NCBI GenBank assembly: GCA_048158365.1
Contig: JBLLNL010000017.1
Length of the DNA: 37,433 nt
Direction: 5' to 3' (one strand)
Source of the DNA: Azoarcus_F sp048158365
GTDB lineage: Bacteria; Pseudomonadota; Gammaproteobacteria; Burkholderiales; Rhodocyclaceae
Shown here: positions 1 through 9,210 of the stretch, in pieces
How positions within the stretch are numbered: position 1 is the first letter of the stretch
Layout: the number at the start of each line of letters is the position of its first letter
Translations under genes and position numbers: made by a program
The notes under the pieces: model-generated
Database searches by the model: none
What the model saw: only the letters and a program-made list of their open reading frames with translations
What the model was told of the DNA's origin: nothing

Positions 1-111
1 CCAGGAGAGAGTGGAATGTGGCCCGGAACGGCCACTTCGGGCGGCTGCCGAAGTCCGCAGGCTTCCGCAGGAACCCCCAACAACACGTGGGAACCGGCGC
101 GATCAGGCAAG
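1..111. other. Left edge, no gene recognised
   Basis: No coding region or RNA gene could be supported here. The stretch is rich in short palindromes: GTGGCC/GGCCAC around 18-35 and CTTCGG/CCGAAG around 36-54. A direct repeat, CCGCAGG-ctt-CCGCAGG, follows around 57-73. It may be the tail of a feature lying outside the window. Confidence 0.4.
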
Positions 112-144
112 AAAAAACCCCAACCGAAAACGGTTGGGGTTTTG
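112..144 (-). terminator. Rho-independent terminator after tRNA-Ile
   Basis: A perfect 9-bp stem (118-126 with 131-139) closes a four-base loop. It is flanked by A6 on one side and T4 on the other, so it could terminate transcription in both directions. It lies just past the 3' end of the minus-strand tRNA and most likely ends that transcript. Confidence 0.85.
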
Positions 145-148
145 TTAT

Positions 149-225
149 TGGTGGGCCCAGAGGGACTTGAACCCCCGACCAAGCGATTATGAGTCGCCTG
201 CTCTGACCAACTGAGCTATAGGCCC
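149..225 (-). tRNA. ileX: tRNA-Ile(CAU), lysidine-type
   Basis: The minus strand folds into a 77-base tRNA with an encoded 3' CCA. The acceptor arms are GGGCCTA and TGGGCCC (one wobble or mismatch at the base). The anticodon loop is CTCATAA, anticodon CAU. The anticodon arm and variable loop match, from memory, E. coli ileX rather than elongator or initiator tRNA-Met. This makes it the minor tRNA-Ile whose C34 must be converted to lysidine by TilS to read AUA. The position beside rpoD also matches ileX in E. coli. An elongator tRNA-Met is the main alternative and is less likely. Confidence 0.88.
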
Positions 226-340
226 GGTACTGCATTTGAATCCTACTCCATCGACGGGACCGGCGACTGTCCGCCGCCGCGGTTCGTCCTGACGATCGGC
301 GCGCCCCGGGACGGTGGCGCGCGATGATCGGGGTCAGGTT

Positions 341-2383
<2,043 letters not shown>

Positions 2384-2427
2384 GGCGCTCCTTGAATCGC
2401 GGTATAGATTAATCGAGGAAACCGTAA

Positions 2428-2433
2428 ATTATA
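2428..2433 (-). promoter_or_regulatory. Candidate -10 box for rpoD
   Basis: The 60-base gap between dnaG and rpoD is AT-rich, unlike its surroundings, and carries a perfect TATAAT on the minus strand 44 bases before the rpoD ATG. No good -35 is seen at 16-18 bases, so this is only a candidate internal promoter. Confidence 0.35.
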
Positions 2434-2443
2434 CTATAAATTC

Positions 2444-4246
2444 TTAGTCTTGAGTCTTGCCGACGAGGTTCCGTTTTTCCATCAGAAGCTCTGCGAGCCG
2501 GTGGCGATCGGCATTGGACAGGCCATGCTCACGCTCCTGTTGCGCAAGCACCAGGATCTGGTCGTTGATCGCGTCGGCATGCAGTTTTCGCACGGTGTCT
2601 TCGAAAAGGGTTTCGATCACGTTTTCATCGTAGTCGGTGCCGACCAGATCTGCTGCGGCCCGTGACAGGGTGGCCTCGCTCGGCGTGTCCCTGAATCCTT
2701 CGACCAGCGCGCCCAGATCCCAGTTCGGTTCGATATCTCCGACACTCATCGCGTCGATCAGCGCCGCCAGTGCGCGTCCTTCGTCGTCGTCGAGCGGAAC
2801 GAGGTCGACCGGCAGGCGCGCGATCCATGCCGGATGCTGCAGGACCAGGCGCAGCAGGGTGCCGACCGGCGTCGTGGGCTTGCGCCGATTGCGCGTGTTC
2901 GATGACCGGCTGGGCGTCGTGCCCGAAGGGGTAGCGCTGCCGGTGTTGCGCCGCTGTACTGGCCTGGCGAGCCCGAACGCGGTCTCGACCTCGCGCTGGC
3001 TCAGGCCGCTCAGTTCGGCGATGCGCTTGACCAGTTGCAGGCGCAGCAGCGGCGCGCCGACCTTGGACACCAGCGGCCGGGCATCGTGGACCAGCCGTGC
3101 ACGGCCCTCGGCCGTGTCCAGTGGCAGCTCGGCCGTCAGCTCATCGACCAGGAAACCGGCCAGCGGGGTTGCGCGCTGCGCGGCCTGCCGGAGGGCGTCG
3201 GCCCCCTCGGCGCGCACGAACGAGTCCGGATCGTGCCGTTCCGGCAGAAACAGGAAAGCCAGGGTGACGTCGTCGCGCAGCGCTTCGAGCGCGGATTCCA
3301 GAGCTCGCCACGCCGCTTTGCGTCCGGCGGCGTCCCCATCGAAACAGAACACGATCCGCTCGGTGTGACGCAGCAGGGCCTTGATGTGATGCGGGGTCGT
3401 GGCCGTGCCCAGCGTGGCGACCGCGTTCGATACGTCGAACTGGGCGAGCGACACTACATCCATGTAGCCCTCGACCACCAGCGCGAAACCGGTGTCGCGA
3501 ATCGCCTTCTGCGCTTGCACGAGGCCGTACAGTTCGCGACCCTTCTCGAACAAGGGTGTCTCGGGCGAGTTCAGATACTTGGGTTCGCTCTGATCCATTA
3601 CCCGGCCCCCGAACGCGATGATTCGGCCGCGACGGTCCTGAATCGGGAACATGATCCGGTTGCGAAAGCGGTCGTAGCGATGTCCTGCCTCGTTCTCGAT
3701 GACCAGGCCGGCGTCGAGCAGGGATGGGGCATCGTAGGCCGGAAACGCCTTCTGCAGCCCCTGCCAGTCGTCCGGCGCATAGCCGATACCGAAGCGGGCC
3801 GCGATCTCACCGGTGAGGCCGCGGCGCTTCAGGTAGTCGATTGCGGCAGCACTGTGCCGGAGTTGTTCGCGATAGAAGCGTGCTGCATTTGCCAGCGCTT
3901 CGATCAGCGCGTCCTGTTCGGCCGGAGGGGGGGCAAAGCGGTTGCCGGGCGTCTGTTCATGCGGTACCTCGAGGCCGGCGTGGCGCGCGAGTTCAGTGAC
4001 CGCGTCGACGAAGCTCAGTCCGCTGTACTCCATCAGAAAGCCGATGGCGTTGCCGTGCACGCCGCAGCCGAAACAATGGTAGAACTGCTTGGCCGGGCTG
4101 ATCGAGAAGGAAGGGGTCTTCTCGCCATGAAACGGGCAGCAGGCGAAATAGTTCGCGCCGCCCTTCTTCAGCGTGAGGTGGCGCTCGATGACATCGACGA
4201 TGTCGACCCTGGCGAGCAGGTCCTGGATGAACGACTGCGGGATCAT
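2444..4246 (-). CDS. dnaG: DNA primase DnaG
   Basis: DnaG makes the short RNA primers for leading- and lagging-strand synthesis at the replication fork. The 600-residue product (E. coli 581) opens with the CHC2-type zinc domain, showing CCPFHGEKTPSF and YHCFGCG in residues 35-65. The catalytic core and TOPRIM domain follow, with VVEGYMDVVSL and FCFDGDAAGRKAAW near residues 260-315 carrying the acidic metal ligands. The C-terminal third, which in the family binds DnaB helicase, is less conserved and includes a basic Thr/Arg/Asn-rich linker near residues 425-450. It lies between rpsU and rpoD, downstream of a strong hairpin terminator expected to lower its transcription relative to S21. Confidence 0.97.
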   Translation of the reverse strand: MIPQSFIQDLLARVDIVDVIERHLTLKKGGANYFACCPFHGEKTPSFSISPAKQFYHCFGCGVHGNAIGFLMEYSGLSFVDAVTELARHAGLEVPHEQTPGNRFAPPPAEQDALIEALANAARFYREQLRHSAAAIDYLKRRGLTGEIAARFGIGYAPDDWQGLQKAFPAYDAPSLLDAGLVIENEAGHRYDRFRNRIMFPIQDRRGRIIAFGGRVMDQSEPKYLNSPETPLFEKGRELYGLVQAQKAIRDTGFALVVEGYMDVVSLAQFDVSNAVATLGTATTPHHIKALLRHTERIVFCFDGDAAGRKAAWRALESALEALRDDVTLAFLFLPERHDPDSFVRAEGADALRQAAQRATPLAGFLVDELTAELPLDTAEGRARLVHDARPLVSKVGAPLLRLQLVKRIAELSGLSQREVETAFGLARPVQRRNTGSATPSGTTPSRSSNTRNRRKPTTPVGTLLRLVLQHPAWIARLPVDLVPLDDDEGRALAALIDAMSVGDIEPNWDLGALVEGFRDTPSEATLSRAAADLVGTDYDENVIETLFEDTVRKLHADAINDQILVLAQQEREHGLSNADRHRLAELLMEKRNLVGKTQD

Positions 4247-4272
4247 CTCAAGGGTGGCACGGTTTTCTGCAG

Positions 4273-4320
4273 TACAAAAGCCACACCGGGCGCGAACCCT
4301 GTGGTCCGCGCCCGGTGTGG
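4273..4320 (-). terminator. Attenuator-type terminator between rpsU and dnaG
   Basis: A perfect 14-bp GC-rich stem (4281-4294 with 4307-4320) has a 12-base loop. On the minus strand it is followed by CTTTTGT. It lies 25 bases past the rpsU stop and 26 bases before dnaG. E. coli has a terminator at the same place in this operon, where partial read-through gives much S21 and little primase. The same role is inferred here. Confidence 0.85.
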
Positions 4321-4345
4321 AATATCCTGCCGGTCAGGCGTGCGA

Positions 4346-4558
4346 TCAGTACAGCTTAGGCGGCAGCATCTGGCTGCGCAGGCGCTTGTGATTGCGCTTG
4401 ACGGCTGCGGCGAGCTTGCGCTTACGCTCAGCGGTGGGCTTTTCGTAGAACTCACGCGAACGCAATTCGGTCAGCAAACCGGTTTTTTCGATTGTGCGCT
4501 TGAAGCGGCGGATCGCAACTTCAAACGGCTCGTTTTCCTTTACGCGAATACCCGGCAT
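4346..4558 (-). CDS. rpsU: 30S ribosomal protein S21
   Basis: This 70-residue, strongly basic protein is a small-subunit ribosomal protein that in enterobacteria is needed for efficient initiation on natural mRNAs. It shows the family features throughout: the start MPGIRVKENEPFEVAIRRFKR, the central EFYEKPTAERKRK, and a lysine/arginine-rich tail ending in PPKLY. E. coli S21 is 71 residues. AAGGA lies upstream of the ATG. It is the first gene of the rpsU-dnaG-rpoD operon, divergent from tsaD, with its own promoter and a terminator directly after it. Confidence 0.97.
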   Translation of the reverse strand: MPGIRVKENEPFEVAIRRFKRTIEKTGLLTELRSREFYEKPTAERKRKLAAAVKRNHKRLRSQMLPPKLY

Positions 4559-4598
4559 TACGGAAGTCCTTGGTTATTTGGGATGCAGATAAACGACG

Positions 4599-4628
4599 AT
4601 TATAGCGACACCCCATCTCCGGATGCAA
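4599..4628 (-). promoter_or_regulatory. Probable sigma-70 promoter of rpsU-dnaG-rpoD
   Basis: On the minus strand TTGCAT (4623-4628) is followed after 18 bases by a perfect TATAAT (4599-4604), 40 bases before the rpsU ATG. The -35 matches only the TTG half of the consensus. No LexA-like palindrome was seen, although E. coli has one at this locus. Confidence 0.6.
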
Positions 4629-4818
4629 GGCCCGTGTCGATCCGGAAGGCGTGGCGGTGGCGCTTGAGCGAGTTCGGCGAGGCTTAGCGGATCCGTGCCT
4701 GCCAGGCTGCTGGAGCCGGTGTCCGAAGCGCGCAGCGCCCGCTGTCGGCCGCAGCATGAACACGCTAAACTCGGGTTCGACAGAATCCAGGGCACTGCCA
4801 GGTGATGATTTGACCGCC

Positions 4819-5877
4819 ATGAAGGTGTTGGGCATCGAGACTTCCTGCGACGAGACCGGTGTCGCAGTGTACGACAGCGTTCAGGGGTTGCTCGGACATC
4901 GCGTCCATTCGCAGATCGACCTCCATGCGGCCTATGGAGGGGTCGTGCCGGAACTCGCGTCGCGCGACCATATCCGCTTGTTGCCTGCGCTGGTGCGTCA
5001 GACGGTCGAGGTGGCCGGGTGCTCGATGGCCGATATCGATGCGATTGCCTATACCGCCGGACCAGGCCTGGCCGGTGCATTGCTGGTCGGCGCGAGTTTC
5101 GCGGAGTCGCTCGGGCTCGCTCTCGACATCCCGGTTTTGCCGATCCATCACCTGGAGGGGCATCTGTTGTCCCCGCTGCTGTCGGCGGCACCCCCGGCGT
5201 TTCCATTCGTCGCGCTGCTGGTGTCGGGCGGTCACACCCAGTTGATGTCGGTTTCCGCGGTCGGTGACTACGTGCTGCTGGGCGAGACGCTGGACGATGC
5301 GGCCGGCGAGGCGTTCGACAAGACCGCGAAACTGATGGGGCTCGGCTACCCGGGCGGCCCGCAGCTTGCCGCGCTGGCTGCGAGCGGCCAGGCCGGACGA
5401 TTCGCGCTGCCCAGGCCGATGCTGCGCTCCGGGGATCTCGACTTCAGTTTCAGCGGACTGAAGACCGCGGTATTGCACGTGGTCAGTGGCACGCAGTGGT
5501 CGGATCGACATCTCGCCGATCTCGCAGCCGACTTTCAGGAGGCCGTGGTCGACGTGCTGTGTGCCAAATCGCTCGCCGCGCTGGATCGGACCGGTCTCGC
5601 GCAACTGGTGGTTGCCGGCGGAGTCGGCGCCAACCGACGCTTGCGCGAACGGCTCAATGCCGCTGCGGAGCGCGAACGGGCGCAGGTGTTCTACCCGGAA
5701 CCCGAGTTGTGCACGGACAACGGCGCGATGATCGCATTCGCGGGTGCGCTGCGCATGCTCGCGGGCGAAGGGCAGGCGGGGCCGCTCGGCGCACGCTCGC
5801 ACGGTTCGGGCGCGGCGATCAAGGTCAGACCGCGCTGGCCGCTGGCGGAGCTTCAGCGGCCGGCGGTGGGAGGCTGA
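4819..5877 (+). CDS. tsaD: tRNA N6-adenosine threonylcarbamoyltransferase TsaD
   Basis: TsaD transfers the threonylcarbamoyl group from its AMP-activated form to A37 of tRNAs that read ANN codons, acting with TsaB and TsaE. The protein starts with the classic MKVLGIETSCDETGVAVYD. It carries the metal-binding HHLEGH motif near residue 110, VSGGHTQL near residue 135, and GGVGANRRLRERL in the C-terminal half. From the chosen ATG it is 352 residues, against about 337 in E. coli. An in-frame ATG at 4756 would add 21 residues before the conserved start and is less likely. There is no clear ribosome binding site. The gene is divergent from rpsU, as in E. coli, and convergent with plsY. Confidence 0.97.
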   Translation: MKVLGIETSCDETGVAVYDSVQGLLGHRVHSQIDLHAAYGGVVPELASRDHIRLLPALVRQTVEVAGCSMADIDAIAYTAGPGLAGALLVGASFAESLGLALDIPVLPIHHLEGHLLSPLLSAAPPAFPFVALLVSGGHTQLMSVSAVGDYVLLGETLDDAAGEAFDKTAKLMGLGYPGGPQLAALAASGQAGRFALPRPMLRSGDLDFSFSGLKTAVLHVVSGTQWSDRHLADLAADFQEAVVDVLCAKSLAALDRTGLAQLVVAGGVGANRRLRERLNAAAERERAQVFYPEPELCTDNGAMIAFAGALRMLAGEGQAGPLGARSHGSGAAIKVRPRWPLAELQRPAVGG

Positions 5878-5890
5878 ACTGCAACCTCGC

Positions 5891-6484
5891 TCAACGTTTT
5901 TGTGCGCCGATCTTTCCTTCGGTGCCGTTTTTCAGTTTGCGGATGTTCTCGGCATGGCGCCAGACCAGCACCGCGGCCATGACCAGCAGCACCCCGAACA
6001 CCGGGCGATCGTCGATCAGGATCAGGCCGGAGACCGGCGTGATCGCCGCCGCTGCCAGTGCGGCCGCCGACGAGTAGCGGGTGGTGAAGGCGACCAGGAG
6101 CCAGGTCGCCAGCGCGATCAGGGCGATCAAGGGGCTTATGCCGGCCAGCACGCCGAGCGCGGTGGCCACGCCCTTGCCGCCCTTGAAGCGCAGAAATACG
6201 CTGAAGACATGGCCGAACAGCGCGCACAGCCCGGCCAGCGCGGCTTCACCTGCGCTGAAACCGAGCATCGTGGCGAGCCACACCGCAAACCAGCCCTTCG
6301 CGCAGTCGCCCGCCAGCGTGACGATCGCAGCCGCCTTGTTGCCGCTGCGCAGCACGTTGGTCGCGCCGGGGTTCCCGGAGCCGTACTGGCGCGGATCATC
6401 CAGACCGAACAGCCGGCTGGACAGGATTGCGAATGGAATGGAACCGATGAGATAAGCGACGATGGCGAGCAGAATGAGTGTCAT
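5891..6484 (-). CDS. plsY: Glycerol-3-phosphate acyltransferase PlsY
   Basis: PlsY is an inner-membrane enzyme that moves an acyl group from acyl-phosphate to sn-glycerol-3-phosphate, giving lysophosphatidic acid. The 197-residue protein is hydrophobic with about five membrane spans. Its conserved cytoplasmic loops are visible: GSIPFA near residue 14, GSGNPGATNVLR near residues 36-47, and FKGGKGVATALG near residues 105-116. The C-terminus is short and basic. No obvious ribosome binding site precedes the ATG. It ends 13 bases from the tsaD stop in a convergent arrangement and is divergent from folB. Confidence 0.96.
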   Translation of the reverse strand: MTLILLAIVAYLIGSIPFAILSSRLFGLDDPRQYGSGNPGATNVLRSGNKAAAIVTLAGDCAKGWFAVWLATMLGFSAGEAALAGLCALFGHVFSVFLRFKGGKGVATALGVLAGISPLIALIALATWLLVAFTTRYSSAAALAAAAITPVSGLILIDDRPVFGVLLVMAAVLVWRHAENIRKLKNGTEGKIGAQKR

Positions 6485-6642
6485 GGTGTGTCGAGTCGTG
6501 TCGGGATGGGACGGGGGCGACGCTGGGTTCGGCGTCGAAATGGCGCGCTTCCTGACCGGTCTGTTCGCCCGGTCTCGGATCGCCCGTCAAGGCCTGTGCA
6601 TCGCGCGAATCCGGCGGTTTCCTCGGCTGTCGATCGGCCTGC

Positions 6643-6661
6643 TAGAATTGCCCGGATTCTA
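6643..6661 (+). promoter_or_regulatory. Candidate -10 region of folB inside a small inverted repeat
   Basis: TAGAAT (6643-6648) sits 26 bases before the folB ATG and is mirrored by ATTCTA (6656-6661) seven bases later. TAGAAT is a fair -10 match, but no convincing -35 lies upstream, so a promoter is only suggested. Confidence 0.3.
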
Positions 6662-6674
6662 ATCGGGAAACCTC

Positions 6675-7052
6675 ATGGATTTCATTTTCATCGAAGAACT
6701 GCGCGTTCAGGCCTGGGTTGGAATCTATGCCCGCGAGAAGGCGACGCCCCAGTCGGTCGAATTGAACCTGACCTTTGGCGTGCCGGACTCGGCGGCTGAA
6801 AGAGACAATATAGACGACACGATCGATTATGCCGAGGTGGTCGACCGCATTCGCGCAGATCTGGCCGAACGGCATTTCAATCTGATCGAAACCCTTGGCG
6901 AATTTGTCGTAGCCTTGTTGTTCAATGAATTCGGTGCACCATGGGTCAAGCTCAGAATTGCAAAAGTCGGCGTGATGAAAGGTGTGAGCAGGGTGGGCGT
7001 GTTCATTCAGCGCGGGAAGGACGGTCGTTCCCTGCCCGAGCATGCCGGCTGA
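6675..7052 (+). CDS. folB: Dihydroneopterin aldolase FolB
   Basis: FolB cleaves 7,8-dihydroneopterin to 6-hydroxymethyl-7,8-dihydropterin and glycolaldehyde, an early step of folate synthesis, and usually also acts as epimerase. The 125-residue protein has the family start MDFIFIEELRVQAWVGIYAREK, with the substrate-binding glutamate in that region. DTIDYAEVVDRI lies near the middle and the conserved lysine is in LRIAKVGVMKGVSRVGV. GGGA lies a suitable distance before the ATG. It is divergent from plsY across 190 bases, an arrangement common in gammaproteobacteria. FolA and ThyA at the other end of the window use the same pathway. Confidence 0.94.
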   Translation: MDFIFIEELRVQAWVGIYAREKATPQSVELNLTFGVPDSAAERDNIDDTIDYAEVVDRIRADLAERHFNLIETLGEFVVALLFNEFGAPWVKLRIAKVGVMKGVSRVGVFIQRGKDGRSLPEHAG

Positions 7053-7158
7053 TCATCGGGAGGTGAGCGCCGACGTGTATGGCGTTGACGCCAGCCTGCC
7101 CGTCTAGGAGGGTCCTGTATCCGGCAGGTGCTCGAGGTGGGCGGCACTGCCGGTGGGA

Positions 7159-7533
7159 TCAGTTTTCGTAGCGCCTTTCCAGCGCCTGCAGCGGTTTGTC
7201 CTGCGCGAGCCAATCGATGATCCATTGCGGCTTGCGCCCGTGGCCACTCCAGCCCTTTTCCGGATTCTCCGGGTGAAAGTATTTCGGTGGGAGCTTGTTG
7301 CCTTTTTTCAGCGTCGCTTTGGGGCCGCGTTTGCGCGGCGCGTTTTCGGTCCTGGCGTCGGTCTGGGCCATTTCTCCGATGACCTCTTCGAGCGAAAGAC
7401 CTTCATCTTCCGCCATTTTCTTTATCTTTTTGACCAGCGCACGCTTGGTGGTTTCACTGCGTCGCTGGAGTTCATTGCCGACACGCGTCTGAAGTCGACG
7501 CAGGTCGGAAATCGACATCGAGCTGAGGTCCAT
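7159..7533 (-). CDS. H-NS family nucleoid protein
   Basis: This 124-residue basic protein belongs to the H-NS histone-like family, which binds AT-rich DNA and silences transcription, often of acquired genes. Residues 1-60 are charged and helical, consistent with the oligomerisation coiled coil. Residues 85-105 hold the DNA-binding core, YFHPENPEKGWSGHGRKPQWI, where the usual W-S/T-G-R/H-G-R-x-P signature is recognisable. A basic linker with KRGPKATLKKGNK precedes it. The sequence looks more like H-NS proteins of Burkholderia or Xanthomonas type than E. coli H-NS. GGGAG precedes the ATG. The gene is convergent with folB and probably transcribed alone. Confidence 0.87.
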   Translation of the reverse strand: MDLSSMSISDLRRLQTRVGNELQRRSETTKRALVKKIKKMAEDEGLSLEEVIGEMAQTDARTENAPRKRGPKATLKKGNKLPPKYFHPENPEKGWSGHGRKPQWIIDWLAQDKPLQALERRYEN

Positions 7534-7659
7534 TCGGTCTCCCTATTCGAATATTATTGCACCGGTATCGCGGATTCATTTCATTGCATTACGCATCGAC
7601 GCGGATGCGAATACGCAATGACGCAATTCTGCCATTCAATCGCCGCGGATGAATAGCGG

Positions 7660-7698
7660 AAAAACGAAAAGGACCCGGAAAAGAAACTCCTTCCGGTC
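7660..7698 (-). terminator. Probable terminator of ybaK
   Basis: On the minus strand GACCGGAAGG pairs with TTTTCCGGGTC (one bulged base, two G-U pairs) around a short loop, between about 7672 and 7698. TTTTCG and a T5 run follow. It begins about 12 bases past the ybaK stop. Confidence 0.65.
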
Positions 7699-7709
7699 AA
7701 TTCTCGCGC

Positions 7710-8201
7710 CTATTCCAGCGCTACGGTCACCAATTTCGGTTCAAGCAGTTTCAATAGATCATGGGGGTGAATACCCACCAGGAATCCTCTCCTTCCGCCA
7801 TTGATGTGTACCAGGGGCAAATCGAGAATCGTCTTCTCCATGTAGACCGGCATGCTTTTTCGGGTGCCGAATGGTGACGTTCCGCCGATCAGATAGCCGG
7901 AATGGCGGTTTGCGACATCCGGCCGGCACGCGTCTATCCGCTTGCAGCCGACTTGCCGCGCGAGTTCCTTGGTGGACACCTTGCGATCGCCGTGCATCAG
8001 CACGATCAGCGGGGCTGCATTCTCGTCCTCCATGATCAGCGTCTTCACGATCGCGTGCTCCGGCAGATTCAGTGCGTGCGCGGACAGGCCGGTGCCGCCA
8101 TGTTCTTCGTATTCGTAGAGATGGGTGGAGTAGGGGATCCGATTCTGCTTCAGGAGACGGGTTGCCGGTGTTTCCGGGGCATGTGGCTGGGTTCTGGACA
8201 T
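7710..8201 (-). CDS. ybaK: Cys-tRNA(Pro)/Cys-tRNA(Cys) deacylase YbaK
   Basis: The product belongs to the YbaK/EbsC family of trans-editing factors, which hydrolyse cysteine wrongly attached to tRNA-Pro. Family features include TPATRLLKQNRIPY at the N-terminus, the HAIVKTLIMED strand, HGDRKVSTKELARQVGCKR, and the loop GYLIGGTSPFGTRK. The chosen ATG gives 163 residues and has GAAGG eight bases upstream. An in-frame GTG at 8216 would add five residues. The gene follows xerD by 67 bases on the same strand and is followed by a terminator. Confidence 0.93.
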   Translation of the reverse strand: MSRTQPHAPETPATRLLKQNRIPYSTHLYEYEEHGGTGLSAHALNLPEHAIVKTLIMEDENAAPLIVLMHGDRKVSTKELARQVGCKRIDACRPDVANRHSGYLIGGTSPFGTRKSMPVYMEKTILDLPLVHINGGRRGFLVGIHPHDLLKLLEPKLVTVALE

Positions 8202-8268
8202 TGCTCGGGCCTTCACTGTCTTCCGTGTTCGAACTGCGCAGGCGTTGAACCGGAACTGTCGGATTGAC

Positions 8269-9186
8269 TCAGGCGCGCGGGTGATGCGCGGCGTGCAGCG
8301 ATTTCAGTCGCTCCCGTGCGACATGCGTATAGACCTGCGTGGTCGAGATGTCCGCATGTCCGAGCAGCATCTGCACCACTCGCAGATCGGCGCCATGGTT
8401 GATCAGGTGCGTCGCAAAGGCATGGCGCAGCGTGTGGGGAGAAAGGCTTGCGCTGCGGATGCCGGCGGTCACCGCATACTGCTTGATGATGCGCCAGAAC
8501 ATCTGGCGTGACATGCCCCGACCGAAGCGGGTGACGAAGACGTGATCCGAGGGCTTGCCGTCCAGGATCACGGACCGGGCATCGCGCTGGTAGCGCGCCA
8601 GCCATTCCACCGCGCTTTCGCCCAGCGGTACGAGTCGTTCCTTGTCACCCTTGCCAAGGACCCGCAAGACCCCCTCCTGCAGGCTGACCGAGAACATTTT
8701 CAGCCCGACCAGTTCGGATACCCGCAGACCACTCGCGTAGAGCACCTCGAGCATGCAGCGATCGCGCAGGCCGATGGCCGTATCCGTGTCGGGCGCCTCC
8801 AGCAGGGCCTCGACCTGCGCCTCGGACAGGCTCTTCGGGAAGCGTTCGGCGCGCATGGGCGGATCGATCAGTGCGGTCGGATCCTCGGCAAGCGTGCCCC
8901 GCTCGATCAGGTGACGGTAATAGCGACGCCAGGCCGACAACAGTCTGCGCTGGCTGGCCGGGCTGGCGCGCGCACTGAAATCGGCGAGGTAGTCCGCCAG
9001 GTCGGCACGGCCGGCCTGCGTGAGGTCGCGCTTGCGACGCGCGAGCCAGCTCGCGAACAGTGCGAGATCGCTGCGATACCCGGCGATCGTATTGCGTGAC
9101 AGCCCGTCCTCCAGCCAGATCGTGTCGGCGAAATCGTCGATCTGTGCCAGGGTGGCGGGTTCGAGCGCGTCGCAGGCGGATTTCAT
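8269..9186 (-). CDS. xerD: Site-specific tyrosine recombinase XerD
   Basis: XerD, with XerC, recombines dif sites to resolve chromosome dimers under FtsK control. The 305-residue protein has the N-terminal SAM-like DNA-binding domain (DTIWLEDGLSRNTIAGYRSDL) and a catalytic domain with the full tyrosine recombinase set. The first arginine is in ASGLRVSELVGLK and the lysine in LGKGDKERLVPLG. H251 and R254 lie in SPHTLRHAFATHL, H277 in LLGHADISTTQ, and the nucleophile is Y286. Length and motifs fit XerD better than XerC or a phage integrase, and no phage genes are nearby. It starts 24 bases after proA, so the two are probably cotranscribed. Confidence 0.94.
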   Translation of the reverse strand: MKSACDALEPATLAQIDDFADTIWLEDGLSRNTIAGYRSDLALFASWLARRKRDLTQAGRADLADYLADFSARASPASQRRLLSAWRRYYRHLIERGTLAEDPTALIDPPMRAERFPKSLSEAQVEALLEAPDTDTAIGLRDRCMLEVLYASGLRVSELVGLKMFSVSLQEGVLRVLGKGDKERLVPLGESAVEWLARYQRDARSVILDGKPSDHVFVTRFGRGMSRQMFWRIIKQYAVTAGIRSASLSPHTLRHAFATHLINHGADLRVVQMLLGHADISTTQVYTHVARERLKSLHAAHHPRA

Positions 9187-9210
9187 CGCATGATCCGGTC
9201 GAATGTCGGG

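Noticed and set aside
3035..4687. 550-codon open frame on the plus strand across dnaG and rpsU
   Set aside because: It covers two certain genes and the attenuator in antisense and has no recognisable domain.
8269..9186. XerD as a phage or island integrase
   Set aside because: Length, full catalytic set and housekeeping neighbours fit chromosomal XerD; no phage genes or att repeats are seen.
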